Assembly: GCA_016286665.1 (NCBI GenBank)
Contig: JAEETX010000023.1
Location: 1 to 33,915, forward strand
Source: Oscillospiraceae bacterium
GTDB taxonomy: Bacteria; Bacillota; Clostridia; Oscillospirales; Oscillospiraceae
Direction of reading: 5' to 3'
Length of the DNA: 33,915 bases
Shown here piece after piece: positions 15,887 through 23,870 of the stretch. The notes under the pieces are model-generated. The model made no database searches. It saw nothing but the letters and a program-made list of their open reading frames with translations, and was not told where the DNA came from. A program made the translations under genes and the position numbers. Positions within the stretch are counted from its first letter, which is position 1; every line of letters starts with the position of its first letter.

Positions 15887-16034
15887 TGAACGCGCCGCGC
15901 ACGTCTTGCCGACATATTTTCCGCCTGCTTTTGTCTCAAAATCTTGCAATACACAAAGTATTCCTTCGATTTTTCGCCTTCATCAGGCAAAAAATCTGTT
16001 CGACAATCCGCACACACCGCTTTCATCAGCGGTT
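15878..16034. repeat. 157-bp inverted-repeat element inside the hydrolase-MurF gap
   Basis: Perfect 13-base inverted ends AACCGCTGATGAA (15878-15890) and TTCATCAGCGGTT (16022-16034) enclose an AT-richer, hairpin-bearing interior. One internal hairpin is 15968-15978 with 15986-15996 (one mismatch). It overlaps the hydrolase stop codon and ends 5 bases before the MurF ribosome binding site. A minus-strand frame (15826-16026) runs through it but has no start signals. It is probably a small mobile palindromic repeat; transposase dependence is unknown. Confidence 0.6.
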
Positions 16035-16052
16035 GCTTGGAGGCAAATGACC

Positions 16053-17588
16053 ATGGCCTACGCCGCCTTCGGGGCGCTGACCCTTTGTTATTATCTCTGT
16101 GCGTTCCTTCTTTTCCGGAAAAACGTCCACATGTTCCAGCTGAACGGCTACAAGCATCCCGTTCACAAAAAGTGGATCAAGGACAACCTGGAGGAGCTGC
16201 TGCTCCGCAGCGTCTGGGCCCTGGGGGCCGTCTTACTGGTGAAAAAGTGGGGAGACCTGGGCTGCTTCCTGGCCGCCGCCCTGTTTTTGATCACGGCCGC
16301 CCTGAACCTGCCCAAAAAGGCGAAAAAGCCCCTGGTGTTCACCGCCCGGGTGAAGCGCCTCTGCCTTACCTTCCTGCTGATCGGCGTCATCCCCGTGCTG
16401 TTCGGCTTTTTCGCGCCGGAGGGGCGCGCCTTCGGGGCGCTGCTCATGTCCTTCTTCCTGGTCTTCGCCCCCTGGCTGCTGCTGGGGGCCGACAAGCTGA
16501 ACAGGCCCATGGAAAAGGCCGTGGACCGGCACTACATCCGGGATGCGCAGCGCATCCTCTCGGAGGACGCGCAGCTGAAGGTCATCGGCGTCACCGGCAG
16601 CTACGGGAAGACCAGCGTCAAGTTTTTCCTTGAAAAGCTGCTCAGCGTCCAATATAATGTTTTGGTTACCCCCCTGAACTACAACACCACCCTGGGGGTG
16701 GTGCGCACCATCCGGGAAAACCTGCGTCCCACCCACGAAATCTTCGTCTGCGAGATGGGGGCCCGGAACATCGGGGACATCAAGGAGATCTGCGACCTTG
16801 TGCACCCGCAGATGGGCGTGATCACCGCCATCGGACCCCAGCACCTGGAGAGCTTCAAGAGCATCGCCAACGTGGTGAAGACGAAATTCGAGCTGGCCGA
16901 CGCCCTGCCCCCCGACGGCGTGTTCTTCGGCAATATGGACGACGAGGAGATCCGCAACCGGAAGGTCGGCGTACGCACCGTGGGCTACGGCACCCTCCGG
17001 GGGGACTACCGGGCGGAGGACATCCGCTGCGACGAGCACGGCCTCCGCTTCACCGTGCGGGGCGTGGAATTCGAGACGAAGCTCCTGGGGAAGCACAATG
17101 TGCAGAACATCACCGCCGCCATCGCCGTGGCCAACACCCTGGGCATCCCCCTGGAAAAGCTGCGGCAGCCCGTCCGGCGGCTGGAGGCGGTGGAGCACCG
17201 CCAGCAGCTGCGGGGGAGCGGCGACCGGCTCATCATCGACGACGCCTACAACTCCAATCCCGCCGGGGCCCAGGCCGCCCTGGAGACCCTGGGCATGTTC
17301 GCGGGGCTGCGCATCCTCGTCACCCCCGGCATGGTGGAGCTGGGAGAAAAGCAGACGGAGCTGAACACCGCCTTCGGCCGTCAGGCCGCCGGGTTCTGCG
17401 ACCGGGCGGTGCTGGTGGGAAAGAAGCAGTCCGTCCCCATCCGGGCCGGACTCGTCGAGGCGGGCTTCCCGGAGGAGCATATCCGGGTGGCGGACACGGT
17501 GGAGGAGGCCATCGCCATGGCCGACGCCTTCCCCGCGGAGGGGCGGCGGGTCATCCTTTTGGAAAACGATCTGCCGGACAATTACTGA
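16053..17588 (+). CDS. Membrane-bound MurF-like Mur ligase
   Basis: A 511-residue protein. Residues about 1-150 carry four hydrophobic segments and a basic loop. A Mur ligase core follows: ATP-binding VTGSYGKTSVKF with Lys186, the central domain with NYNTTLGVVRTIRENL, CEMGARNIGDI and HNVQNITAAIAVA, and the MurF-type C-terminal signature DDAYNSNPAG. MurF adds D-Ala-D-Ala to UDP-MurNAc-tripeptide, and the ddl gene follows in the same run. Standard MurF has an N-terminal soluble domain that holds the UDP-sugar; here membrane helices stand in that place, so a lipid-linked or otherwise membrane-held substrate is possible (inference). GGAGG precedes ATG 16053 by 9 bases; ATG 16047 is an alternative. 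Confidence 0.85.
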   Translation: MAYAAFGALTLCYYLCAFLLFRKNVHMFQLNGYKHPVHKKWIKDNLEELLLRSVWALGAVLLVKKWGDLGCFLAAALFLITAALNLPKKAKKPLVFTARVKRLCLTFLLIGVIPVLFGFFAPEGRAFGALLMSFFLVFAPWLLLGADKLNRPMEKAVDRHYIRDAQRILSEDAQLKVIGVTGSYGKTSVKFFLEKLLSVQYNVLVTPLNYNTTLGVVRTIRENLRPTHEIFVCEMGARNIGDIKEICDLVHPQMGVITAIGPQHLESFKSIANVVKTKFELADALPPDGVFFGNMDDEEIRNRKVGVRTVGYGTLRGDYRAEDIRCDEHGLRFTVRGVEFETKLLGKHNVQNITAAIAVANTLGIPLEKLRQPVRRLEAVEHRQQLRGSGDRLIIDDAYNSNPAGAQAALETLGMFAGLRILVTPGMVELGEKQTELNTAFGRQAAGFCDRAVLVGKKQSVPIRAGLVEAGFPEEHIRVADTVEEAIAMADAFPAEGRRVILLENDLPDNY

Positions 17589-17596
17589 CGTCCTTA

Positions 17597-17743
17597 TTTG
17601 GCAGTATGGCTCGCAGTGCCGCGAGCGGCGCTGCTCACAGATTCTGCCAAAACGTCCTTTCCAAATCGCGGCCGCTGCGCTGAGCCGCGATTTGGGGAGA
17701 CGGAGCAGCGGAATGAAGGAGCATCGGTCTGCCAGACCGATGC
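17597..17743. repeat. Cluster of hairpins between murF-like and ddl (repeat-element candidate)
   Basis: The 218-base gap inside the operon is packed with inverted repeats. TTTGGCAG / CTGCCAAA (17597-17651) encloses a smaller hairpin. A perfect 12-bp stem is at 17661-17672 / 17684-17695, and a perfect 10-bp stem at 17721-17730 / 17734-17743. ACGTCCTT occurs twice as a direct repeat (17588-17595 and 17652-17659). A 70-codon plus-strand frame (17598-17810) runs through it without a ribosome binding site. It looks like an inserted intergenic repeat rather than a gene. None of the stems has a following T tract, so read-through to ddl is expected. Confidence 0.55.
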
Positions 17744-17806
17744 GACCGATAGGGAGCTTGCAGCGACGAGCGGCCGCGAACTCTGCGAGGCATTTTGGAG
17801 GTTATC

Positions 17807-18979
17807 ATGAAAATCACGATCGGGCTTTTCTTCGGCGGCAGCAGCGTGGAGCATGAGGTGAGCATCATCTCCGCCCTCCAGGCCCTGCCCCGCTTCGACC
17901 AAACGAAATATGCCGTCCTGCCCATCTACATCACCCGGGATCACGCCTTCTACACCGGGGAGGCGGCGGGGAAGATTGAGGAATACCGGGATATCCCGGC
18001 CCTCGTGAAGAAGTGCACCCGCGTCCTGCCCGCGCGGGAGGGGGACCGGGTCGTCCTGCTGCCCTACGGGCACTTCGGCCTGAAATCGAAGCCCCTGGCG
18101 GCGCTGGACCTGGCCTTCCCCGTGGTCCACGGCACCAATGTGGAGGACGGGGCCCTGCAGGGCTATTTCCGCACCCTGGGGCTGCCCTTCGCCGGCTCCG
18201 ACGTGGGCCCCAGCGCCGCGGGCATGGATAAATACACGCAGAAGCTGCTCTACGCCGCCTCCGGCCTGCCGGTGCTCCCCGCCCTGCGCTTCCGCGCCGA
18301 GGAGGACCGGGGCGAGGTGATCTCCCGCATCACCGCGAAATTCCCCTTCCCCCTCGTCGTCAAGCCCCTGGACCAGGGCTCCAGCGTGGGCATCCGCCTG
18401 GTGCGCTCCGCCGAAGAGCTGGACGACGCTCTGGACTATGCCTTTTCCTTCTCCCCCCGCATCCTGGCGGAAAAGGCAGTGCAGCCCCTGCGGGAGCTGA
18501 ACTGCGCCGTGCTGGGGGACGCGGAGGAAGCGGAGGCCAGCGAGGTGGAGGAGCCGGTCATGGGGGACGAGATCCTCTCCTACCGGGATAAATACGAGGG
18601 CGGAGCCAAGGGCTCCGGCGGCAAGGGCATGAGCGGCCTCAGCCGCCTGCTTCCCGCGCCGGTCTCCCCGGAGCTGCGGGAGAAGGTGCGCAGCCTGGCG
18701 GTGCGGGCCTTCCGGGCCCTGGACCTCAGCGGCGTGGCGCGGATCGACTTCCTGCTGAACGGTGAGACGGAGGAGCTCTATATCAACGAGGTGAACACCA
18801 TCCCCGGCTCCCTCTCCTTCTATCTCTGGGAGCCCGCGGGCCTCAGCTATACCGCCCTGCTGGACAAAATGGTGTCCCTGGCCCTGAAGCGGGAGCGTCA
18901 GCGCGCTTCCTTCCGCAGCGAGATCGACACGGGCATCCTGAAAAACTTCTCCGGCGGCGCGAAAGGAACGAAAGGATAG
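17807..18979 (+). CDS. ddl: D-alanine--D-alanine ligase
   Basis: A 390-residue ATP-grasp ligase making D-Ala-D-Ala for peptidoglycan. Seen are FFGGSSVEHEVSIISA at the N-terminus, the VVHGTNVEDGALQGYF strand, GMDKYTQK, the ATP-grasp segment PLVVKPLDQGSSVGI and the metal-binding end RIDFLLN...YINEVNTIPGS. Tyr263 in RDKY matches the omega-loop Tyr of D-Ala-D-Ala ligases; D-lactate ligases such as VanA have Phe there. The omega loop is extended by a Gly/Lys-rich insert (about 265-278), unusual for the family and partly echoed at the C-terminus (GGAKG). The start at 17807 has GGAGG 5 bases upstream. It belongs to the run with the MurF-like gene. Confidence 0.93.
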   Translation: MKITIGLFFGGSSVEHEVSIISALQALPRFDQTKYAVLPIYITRDHAFYTGEAAGKIEEYRDIPALVKKCTRVLPAREGDRVVLLPYGHFGLKSKPLAALDLAFPVVHGTNVEDGALQGYFRTLGLPFAGSDVGPSAAGMDKYTQKLLYAASGLPVLPALRFRAEEDRGEVISRITAKFPFPLVVKPLDQGSSVGIRLVRSAEELDDALDYAFSFSPRILAEKAVQPLRELNCAVLGDAEEAEASEVEEPVMGDEILSYRDKYEGGAKGSGGKGMSGLSRLLPAPVSPELREKVRSLAVRAFRALDLSGVARIDFLLNGETEELYINEVNTIPGSLSFYLWEPAGLSYTALLDKMVSLALKRERQRASFRSEIDTGILKNFSGGAKGTKG

Positions 18980-19036
18980 TTGGCCTCTCCTGCCGCTATC
19001 CCATGAAATAAAACACACAAAGGAGAATGATAGAAA

Positions 19037-20137
19037 ATGATCGAATTTGAAGAATATAAAGTGAAGCTGAACGGCCTCAAGCCCCAGCTGGAGACCCTGA
19101 AGGAGGGCATGAAGCTGGCCGCCGCCCGGGAGGAGATCCGGGAGCTGGAAGCCCGGACCGCCGCCGACGGCTTCTGGAACGACGCCGCCGCAGCCACCAA
19201 GGTGCAGCAGCAGATGAAGCGCCTGCAGGACAAGTGCGAGACCTATGACCGGCTGGTGAAGCAGTGGGACGACCTCTACACCCTCTGCGACATGGCCCTG
19301 GAGGAGAACGACGAGAGCCTGCTGCCGGAGCTGGTGGAGGACTTCGACAAGTTCTCCGAAAAGCTGGAATCCGTGCGCCTCAGCACCCTGCTCACCGGGG
19401 AATACGACAGTAACAACGCCATCCTCACCCTGCATCCCGGCGCCGGCGGCACGGAGGCCCAGGACTGGGCCAGCATGCTCTACCGCATGTACACCCGCTG
19501 GGCGGAGCGCCACGGCTTCAAATACACCCTCATGGACTGGCAGGACGGGGACGAGGCGGGCATCAAATCCGCCTCCATCAAGATCGAGGGCGAGAACGCC
19601 TACGGCTACCTCAAGAGCGAGCACGGGGTGCACCGGCTGGTGCGCATCTCCCCCTTCGACGCTTCCGGCCGCCGCCAGACCTCCTTCGCCGCGGTGGAGG
19701 TCATGCCGGAGATCACCGACACGAATGAGATCGAGCTGCGGGACGAGGACATCAAGATGGATGTGTTCCGCTCCTCCGGCGCGGGGGGCCAGAAGGTCAA
19801 CAAGACCTCCTCCGCCGTGCGCCTGACCCATATCCCCACGGGCATCGTGGTCTCCAGCCAGGTGGAACGGAGCCACTTCCAGAACCTGGAAAACTGCAAG
19901 GAGATGCTGCGGGCCAAGCTGGCGGAGATCAAGGAGCGGGAGCACCTGGAAAAGATCAGCGACATCAAGGGCGTGCAGATGAAGATCGACTTCGGCAGCG
20001 CCATCCGCAGCTATGTCTTCATGCCCTACACCCTTGCCAAGGACAACCGCACCGGCTTTGAAAACGGGAACATCAACAACGTGATGGACGGGGATATCGA
20101 CGGCTTCATCAACGCCTATCTGAGCCTGAAGGCATGA
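19037..20137 (+). CDS. prfB: Peptide chain release factor 2
   Basis: A 366-residue class I release factor recognising UGA and UAA. The stop-codon recognition tripeptide Ser205-Pro206-Phe207 (SPFDASGRR) and the peptidyl-hydrolysis motif Gly250-Gly251-Gln252 (GAGGQKVNKT) are present. Unlike many prfB genes, the frame is continuous: no in-frame UGA or frameshift site is needed near codon 25, so the usual autoregulation is absent. The start ATG at 19037 follows AAAGGAG. It lies 57 bases after ddl without a terminator and overlaps the DUF554 gene as ATGA. Confidence 0.97.
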   Translation: MIEFEEYKVKLNGLKPQLETLKEGMKLAAAREEIRELEARTAADGFWNDAAAATKVQQQMKRLQDKCETYDRLVKQWDDLYTLCDMALEENDESLLPELVEDFDKFSEKLESVRLSTLLTGEYDSNNAILTLHPGAGGTEAQDWASMLYRMYTRWAERHGFKYTLMDWQDGDEAGIKSASIKIEGENAYGYLKSEHGVHRLVRISPFDASGRRQTSFAAVEVMPEITDTNEIELRDEDIKMDVFRSSGAGGQKVNKTSSAVRLTHIPTGIVVSSQVERSHFQNLENCKEMLRAKLAEIKEREHLEKISDIKGVQMKIDFGSAIRSYVFMPYTLAKDNRTGFENGNINNVMDGDIDGFINAYLSLKA

Positions 20138-20811
20138 TCGGCACCCTTGTCAACACCCTGGCCGCCGTGGTGGGGGGCCTCCTGGGGAGCCTGCTGAAAA
20201 AGGGCATCCCGGAGCGCTTCGCGGACCTGGTGCAGAAGGGCCTGGCCCTCTGCGTCCTCTACATCGGCGTCAAGGGCTCTCTCGTCGGGACCAACACCCT
20301 GGTCACCATCCTCAGCCTGGTGCTGGGGGCCATCCTGGGAGAGCTCCTGAACATCGACGGGGGCATCCAGCGCCTGGGGGCCTGGGCCCAGGGGAAGCTG
20401 AGCAGGAGCGGCAGCCGCCTGGGGGAGGGCTTCGTCACCGCCAGCCTCCTTTTCTGCGTGGGCAGCATGGCCGTGGTGGGCTCTCTCCAGAGCGGCCTCA
20501 CGGGGAACCATGAGACCATCTTCACCAAATCCCTGCTGGATTTCGTCTCCGCCATCATTCTGGCCTCCAGCCTGGGGCTGGGGGTCTGCCTCAGCGGTGC
20601 TTTCGTGCTGGTGTATCAGGGGGCCATCGTGCTCCTTGCCCGCTGGGCAGCGCCCATCCTCAGCGACTACACCGTGGCGGAGATGAGCTGCGCGGGCAGC
20701 CTGCTCATCGTCGCCCTGGGCCTCAATATGCTGGGGGTCACCAAGCTCAAGGTGGGCAATCTCCTGCCCGCCATGTTCCTGCCCATCATCCTTTGCCTCT
20801 TTATGAAATAA
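20134..20811 (+). CDS. DUF554 family membrane protein
   Basis: A 225-residue integral membrane protein with about six to seven helices. It starts MIGTLVNTLAAVVGGLLGSL and contains SLLFCVGSMAVVGSLQSGL, which are signatures of the DUF554 (YdfK/YqgA) family. The function of that family is not established; a transport role is often supposed. The ATG overlaps the prfB stop (ATGA), so the two are translationally coupled. Length is normal. Confidence 0.9.
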   Translation: MIGTLVNTLAAVVGGLLGSLLKKGIPERFADLVQKGLALCVLYIGVKGSLVGTNTLVTILSLVLGAILGELLNIDGGIQRLGAWAQGKLSRSGSRLGEGFVTASLLFCVGSMAVVGSLQSGLTGNHETIFTKSLLDFVSAIILASSLGLGVCLSGAFVLVYQGAIVLLARWAAPILSDYTVAEMSCAGSLLIVALGLNMLGVTKLKVGNLLPAMFLPIILCLFMK

Positions 20812-20859
20812 CAGGGCCTCAGCCCTGAGAGGAGGAGCGGCCTTCCGCCGCGGACGCCC
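20812..20859 (+). promoter_or_regulatory. Structured leader with displaced ribosome binding site for the DUF1846 gene
   Basis: A hairpin CAGGGC / GCCCTG (20812-20827) is followed by AGGAGG (20830-20835), which lies 24 bases before the only plausible start (ATG 20860). No ATG, GTG or TTG lies between. A small hairpin GCGG / CCGC (20837-20851) would shorten the effective spacing to about 9 bases. Confidence 0.5.
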
Positions 20860-22359
20860 ATGAAATACGAAGTCGGCTTCGACAATGAAAAATACCTCCG
20901 GCTCCAGTCCCAGCACATCCGGGAGCGGATCGGCCAGTTCGGCGGCAAGCTCTATCTGGAATTCGGCGGCAAGCTCTTTGACGACAACCATGCATCCCGG
21001 GTGCTGCCCGGCTTCCAGCCGGACAGCAAGGTGAAGATGCTGCTGACCATGAAGGACCAGGCGGAGATCGTCATGGTCATCAACGCCGGGGACATCGAAA
21101 AGAACAAGGTGCGGGGGGACCTGGGCATCACCTACGACCTGGATCTGCTGCGCCTCATCGACGCCTTCCGGGGCATCGGCCTCTATGTGGGCAGCGTGGT
21201 CATCACCCAGTTCGACCTGCACGCTGCGGCGGGGGAAGCCTTCCAGAAGCGGCTGGAGGGCCTGGGCCTCAAGGTATGGCGGCACTACGCCATCCCCAAT
21301 TATCCCTACGACGTGGAGACCATCGCCTCCGAGGAGGGCTTCGGCCGCAACGATTTCATCGAGACGGAGCGGCCCCTGGTGGTGGTCACCGCCCCCGGCC
21401 CCGGCAGCGGCAAGATGGCCACCTGCCTGAGCCAGCTCTACCACGAGCACAAGCGGGGGGTGGACGCGGGCTACGCCAAATTCGAGACCTTCCCCATCTG
21501 GAACCTGCCCCTCAAGCACCCGGTGAACCTGGCCTACGAGGCTGCCACCACGGACCTGGACGACGTGAACATGATCGACCCCTTCCACCTGGACGCCTAC
21601 GGGGTCACCACGGTGAACTACAACCGGGACGTGGAGATCTATCCCCTGATGAAGACCATCTTCGAGAGCATCTTCGGCTCCTGTCCCTACAAATCCCCCA
21701 CGGACATGGGGGTGAACATGGCGGGCTACTGCATCATCGACGACGAGGCGGTGATCCACGCCGCCAACAAGGAGATCGTCCGCCGCTGGTTCGACGCCGC
21801 CTGCGCCAACCGGAAGGGCAACGCGGACAAGTCCGTGGTGCTGAAAAACGAGAGCATCATGAAGCAGGCGGGCCTGAGCCCCGCCAATCGGAAGGTGGCC
21901 GGGGCCGCCAGGCTGAAGGCGGAGGAAACGGGCGAGCCCGCCGCCGCCATGGAGCTGACCGACGGGCGGGTCATCACCGGCAAGACCTCCAAGCTGCTGG
22001 GGGCCTCCAGCGCCCTGCTGCTCAACGCCCTCAAGCTGCTGGCGGGCATCCCCGACGAGCGGCACCTCATCAGCCCCGACGTGATCGAGCCCATCCAGCG
22101 CCTGAAGGTGGACCTGCTGGGCGGCTCCAACCCGAGGCTCCACGCGGACGAAGTGCTGATCGCCCTCAGCGTCTGCGCCGTGTCCGACCCGGTGGCCAAG
22201 GCCGCCATGGACCAGCTGCCCAACCTGAAAAACACGGAAGTCCATTCCACCGTGCTTCTGAGCCAGGTGGACGAGAACACATACAAAAAGCTGGGCGCGA
22301 ATCTCACCTGCGACCCGGTCTACCAGTCGAAAAAGCTCTATCACAAGGGGGTAAGATGA
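20860..22359 (+). CDS. DUF1846 family protein
   Basis: A 499-residue cytoplasmic protein. The N-terminus GFDNEKYLRLQSQHIRERI and the internal TAPGPGSGKMATCLSQLYHE are typical of the DUF1846 family, common in Firmicutes and without an established function. The length is normal. The GPGSGK segment looks like a phosphate-binding loop, suggesting a nucleotide ligand (inference). The start is fixed by family similarity and by the absence of other start codons. The ribosome binding site is oddly far upstream (see leader feature). It overlaps pncB as ATGA. Confidence 0.9.
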   Translation: MKYEVGFDNEKYLRLQSQHIRERIGQFGGKLYLEFGGKLFDDNHASRVLPGFQPDSKVKMLLTMKDQAEIVMVINAGDIEKNKVRGDLGITYDLDLLRLIDAFRGIGLYVGSVVITQFDLHAAAGEAFQKRLEGLGLKVWRHYAIPNYPYDVETIASEEGFGRNDFIETERPLVVVTAPGPGSGKMATCLSQLYHEHKRGVDAGYAKFETFPIWNLPLKHPVNLAYEAATTDLDDVNMIDPFHLDAYGVTTVNYNRDVEIYPLMKTIFESIFGSCPYKSPTDMGVNMAGYCIIDDEAVIHAANKEIVRRWFDAACANRKGNADKSVVLKNESIMKQAGLSPANRKVAGAARLKAEETGEPAAAMELTDGRVITGKTSKLLGASSALLLNALKLLAGIPDERHLISPDVIEPIQRLKVDLLGGSNPRLHADEVLIALSVCAVSDPVAKAAMDQLPNLKNTEVHSTVLLSQVDENTYKKLGANLTCDPVYQSKKLYHKGVR

Positions 22360-23813
22360 TGGATGACCTGAACTACACCATGCTCTGCGATTTCTATGAG
22401 CTCACCATGGGCAACGGCTATTTCAAGACCGGGCTCTACAAGAAGATCTGCTATTTCGACGTGTTCTTCCGCAAGGTGCCCGACGGGGGCGGCTATGCCA
22501 TCGCCGCCGGTCTGGACCAGATCATCGACTATATCCAGAATCTGCACTTCGACAAGCGGGACATCGAATACCTGCGCAGCAAGGGCTGCTTCGACGAGCA
22601 GTTCCTCCGCTGGCTGAAATACTTCCGCTTCACCGGGGATATCTGGGCCGTGCCGGAGGGCACCCCCGTCTTCCCCGGCGAGCCGGTGATCACCGTCCGG
22701 GCCCCGGCGGTGGAGGCCCAGCTGGTGGAGACCTATCTGCTTCTGCAGTTCAACCACCAGTCCCTCATCGCCACCAAGGCCAACCGCGTGGTGCGGGCTG
22801 CCCAGGGCCGGCCCGTGCTGGAATTCGGCTCCCGCCGTGCCCAGGGGGGCGACGCCGCCATCCTGGGGGCGCGGGCCACCTATATCGGCGGCTGCGCGGG
22901 CACGGCCTGCACCGTCACCGACCAGCTCTACGGCGTGCCCGCCGGGGGCACCATGGCCCACAGCTGGGTGCAGATGTTCGATTCCGAATACGAGGCCTTC
23001 AAGGCCTACTGCGAGATCTATCCCACCAACGCCACCCTGCTGGTGGACACCTACAACACCCTGAAATCCGGCGTGCCCAACGCCATCCGCTGCTTCAAGG
23101 AATTCCTGGTGCCCAAGGGCATCACCAATTTCGCCATCCGCCTGGATTCCGGCGATATCTCCTACCTCTCCAAGCAGGCCCGGAAGATGCTGGACGACGC
23201 GGGCCTCCAGTGCTGCAAGATCACCGCCTCCAACGCCCTGGACGAGGAGCTGATCCAGGACCTCCTCATGCAGGGCGCCTGCGTGGACACCTTCGGCGTG
23301 GGCGAGCGCCTCATCACCGCCCGCAGCGAGCCCGTCTTCGGCGCGGTGTACAAGCTGGCCGCGGTGGAGGACGCCGAGGGCGCCATCCTCCCCAAGATCA
23401 AGATCAGCGAGAACACCGCCAAGATCACCACCCCCCACTTCAAGAAGGTCTACCGTCTCTTTGACCGGGTCACGGGCAAGGCTCTGGCGGACCAGATCTG
23501 CGTCTGGGACGAGGTGATCGACGATACGCAGCCCCTCACCATCTTCGACCAGGACGCCGTGTGGAAGACGAAGAAGCTGGAAAACTTCCGGGCCCAGGAG
23601 CTGCAGGTGCCCATTTTCAAGGACGGCAAGCTGGTTTACAAGCGCCCCACCCTCAAGGAGATCCGGGATTACTGCGCAAGCCAGGTGGATCTGCTGTGGG
23701 ACGAGGTCAAGCGCTTCCACAACCCCCACACCTACTATGTGGACCTCTCCGAAAAGCTCTGGCTGGTCAAGCGGGAGCTCCTGCGCATCACCAGCGAAGC
23801 GAAATCCGAGTAA
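22356..23813 (+). CDS. pncB: Nicotinate phosphoribosyltransferase
   Basis: A 485-residue enzyme joining nicotinate and PRPP to nicotinate mononucleotide in NAD salvage. Seen are LCDFYELTMGNGYFKTG, the substrate-binding LEFGSRRAQGGDAAILGAR, the phosphorylatable His202 in GTMAHSW and IRLDSGDISYLSKQAR. The start ATG at 22356 overlaps the DUF1846 stop; a second ATG follows immediately at 22359, and AGGGGG precedes both. It is the last gene of the long plus-strand run, ended by a strong terminator. The length and motifs fit the Gram-positive type. Confidence 0.96.
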   Translation: MMDDLNYTMLCDFYELTMGNGYFKTGLYKKICYFDVFFRKVPDGGGYAIAAGLDQIIDYIQNLHFDKRDIEYLRSKGCFDEQFLRWLKYFRFTGDIWAVPEGTPVFPGEPVITVRAPAVEAQLVETYLLLQFNHQSLIATKANRVVRAAQGRPVLEFGSRRAQGGDAAILGARATYIGGCAGTACTVTDQLYGVPAGGTMAHSWVQMFDSEYEAFKAYCEIYPTNATLLVDTYNTLKSGVPNAIRCFKEFLVPKGITNFAIRLDSGDISYLSKQARKMLDDAGLQCCKITASNALDEELIQDLLMQGACVDTFGVGERLITARSEPVFGAVYKLAAVEDAEGAILPKIKISENTAKITTPHFKKVYRLFDRVTGKALADQICVWDEVIDDTQPLTIFDQDAVWKTKKLENFRAQELQVPIFKDGKLVYKRPTLKEIRDYCASQVDLLWDEVKRFHNPHTYYVDLSEKLWLVKRELLRITSEAKSE

Positions 23814-23823
23814 ATGCAGCAAA

Positions 23824-23862
23824 AAAACACAGCCTGCCGCTTTCTGCGGCAGGCTGTGTTTT
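23824..23862. terminator. Strong bidirectional terminator between pncB and acetoacetyl-CoA synthetase
   Basis: A 17-bp perfect stem (23824-23840 with 23846-23862, loop TTTCT) is flanked by A runs on one side and T runs on the other. It can end both convergent transcripts. Confidence 0.95.
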
Positions 23863-23870
23863 CCTGTTCT

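Noticed and set aside
15826-16026. A 66-codon minus-strand frame with several cysteines in the hydrolase-MurF gap
   Set aside because: It overlaps the end of the hydrolase gene and lies within the palindromic element; no start signals.
17598-17810. A 70-codon plus-strand frame before ddl
   Set aside because: No ribosome binding site, and it runs through stacked hairpins and into the ddl start.
20116-22344. A 742-codon minus-strand frame opposite DUF554 and DUF1846
   Set aside because: Shadow of well-supported plus-strand genes; no motifs.
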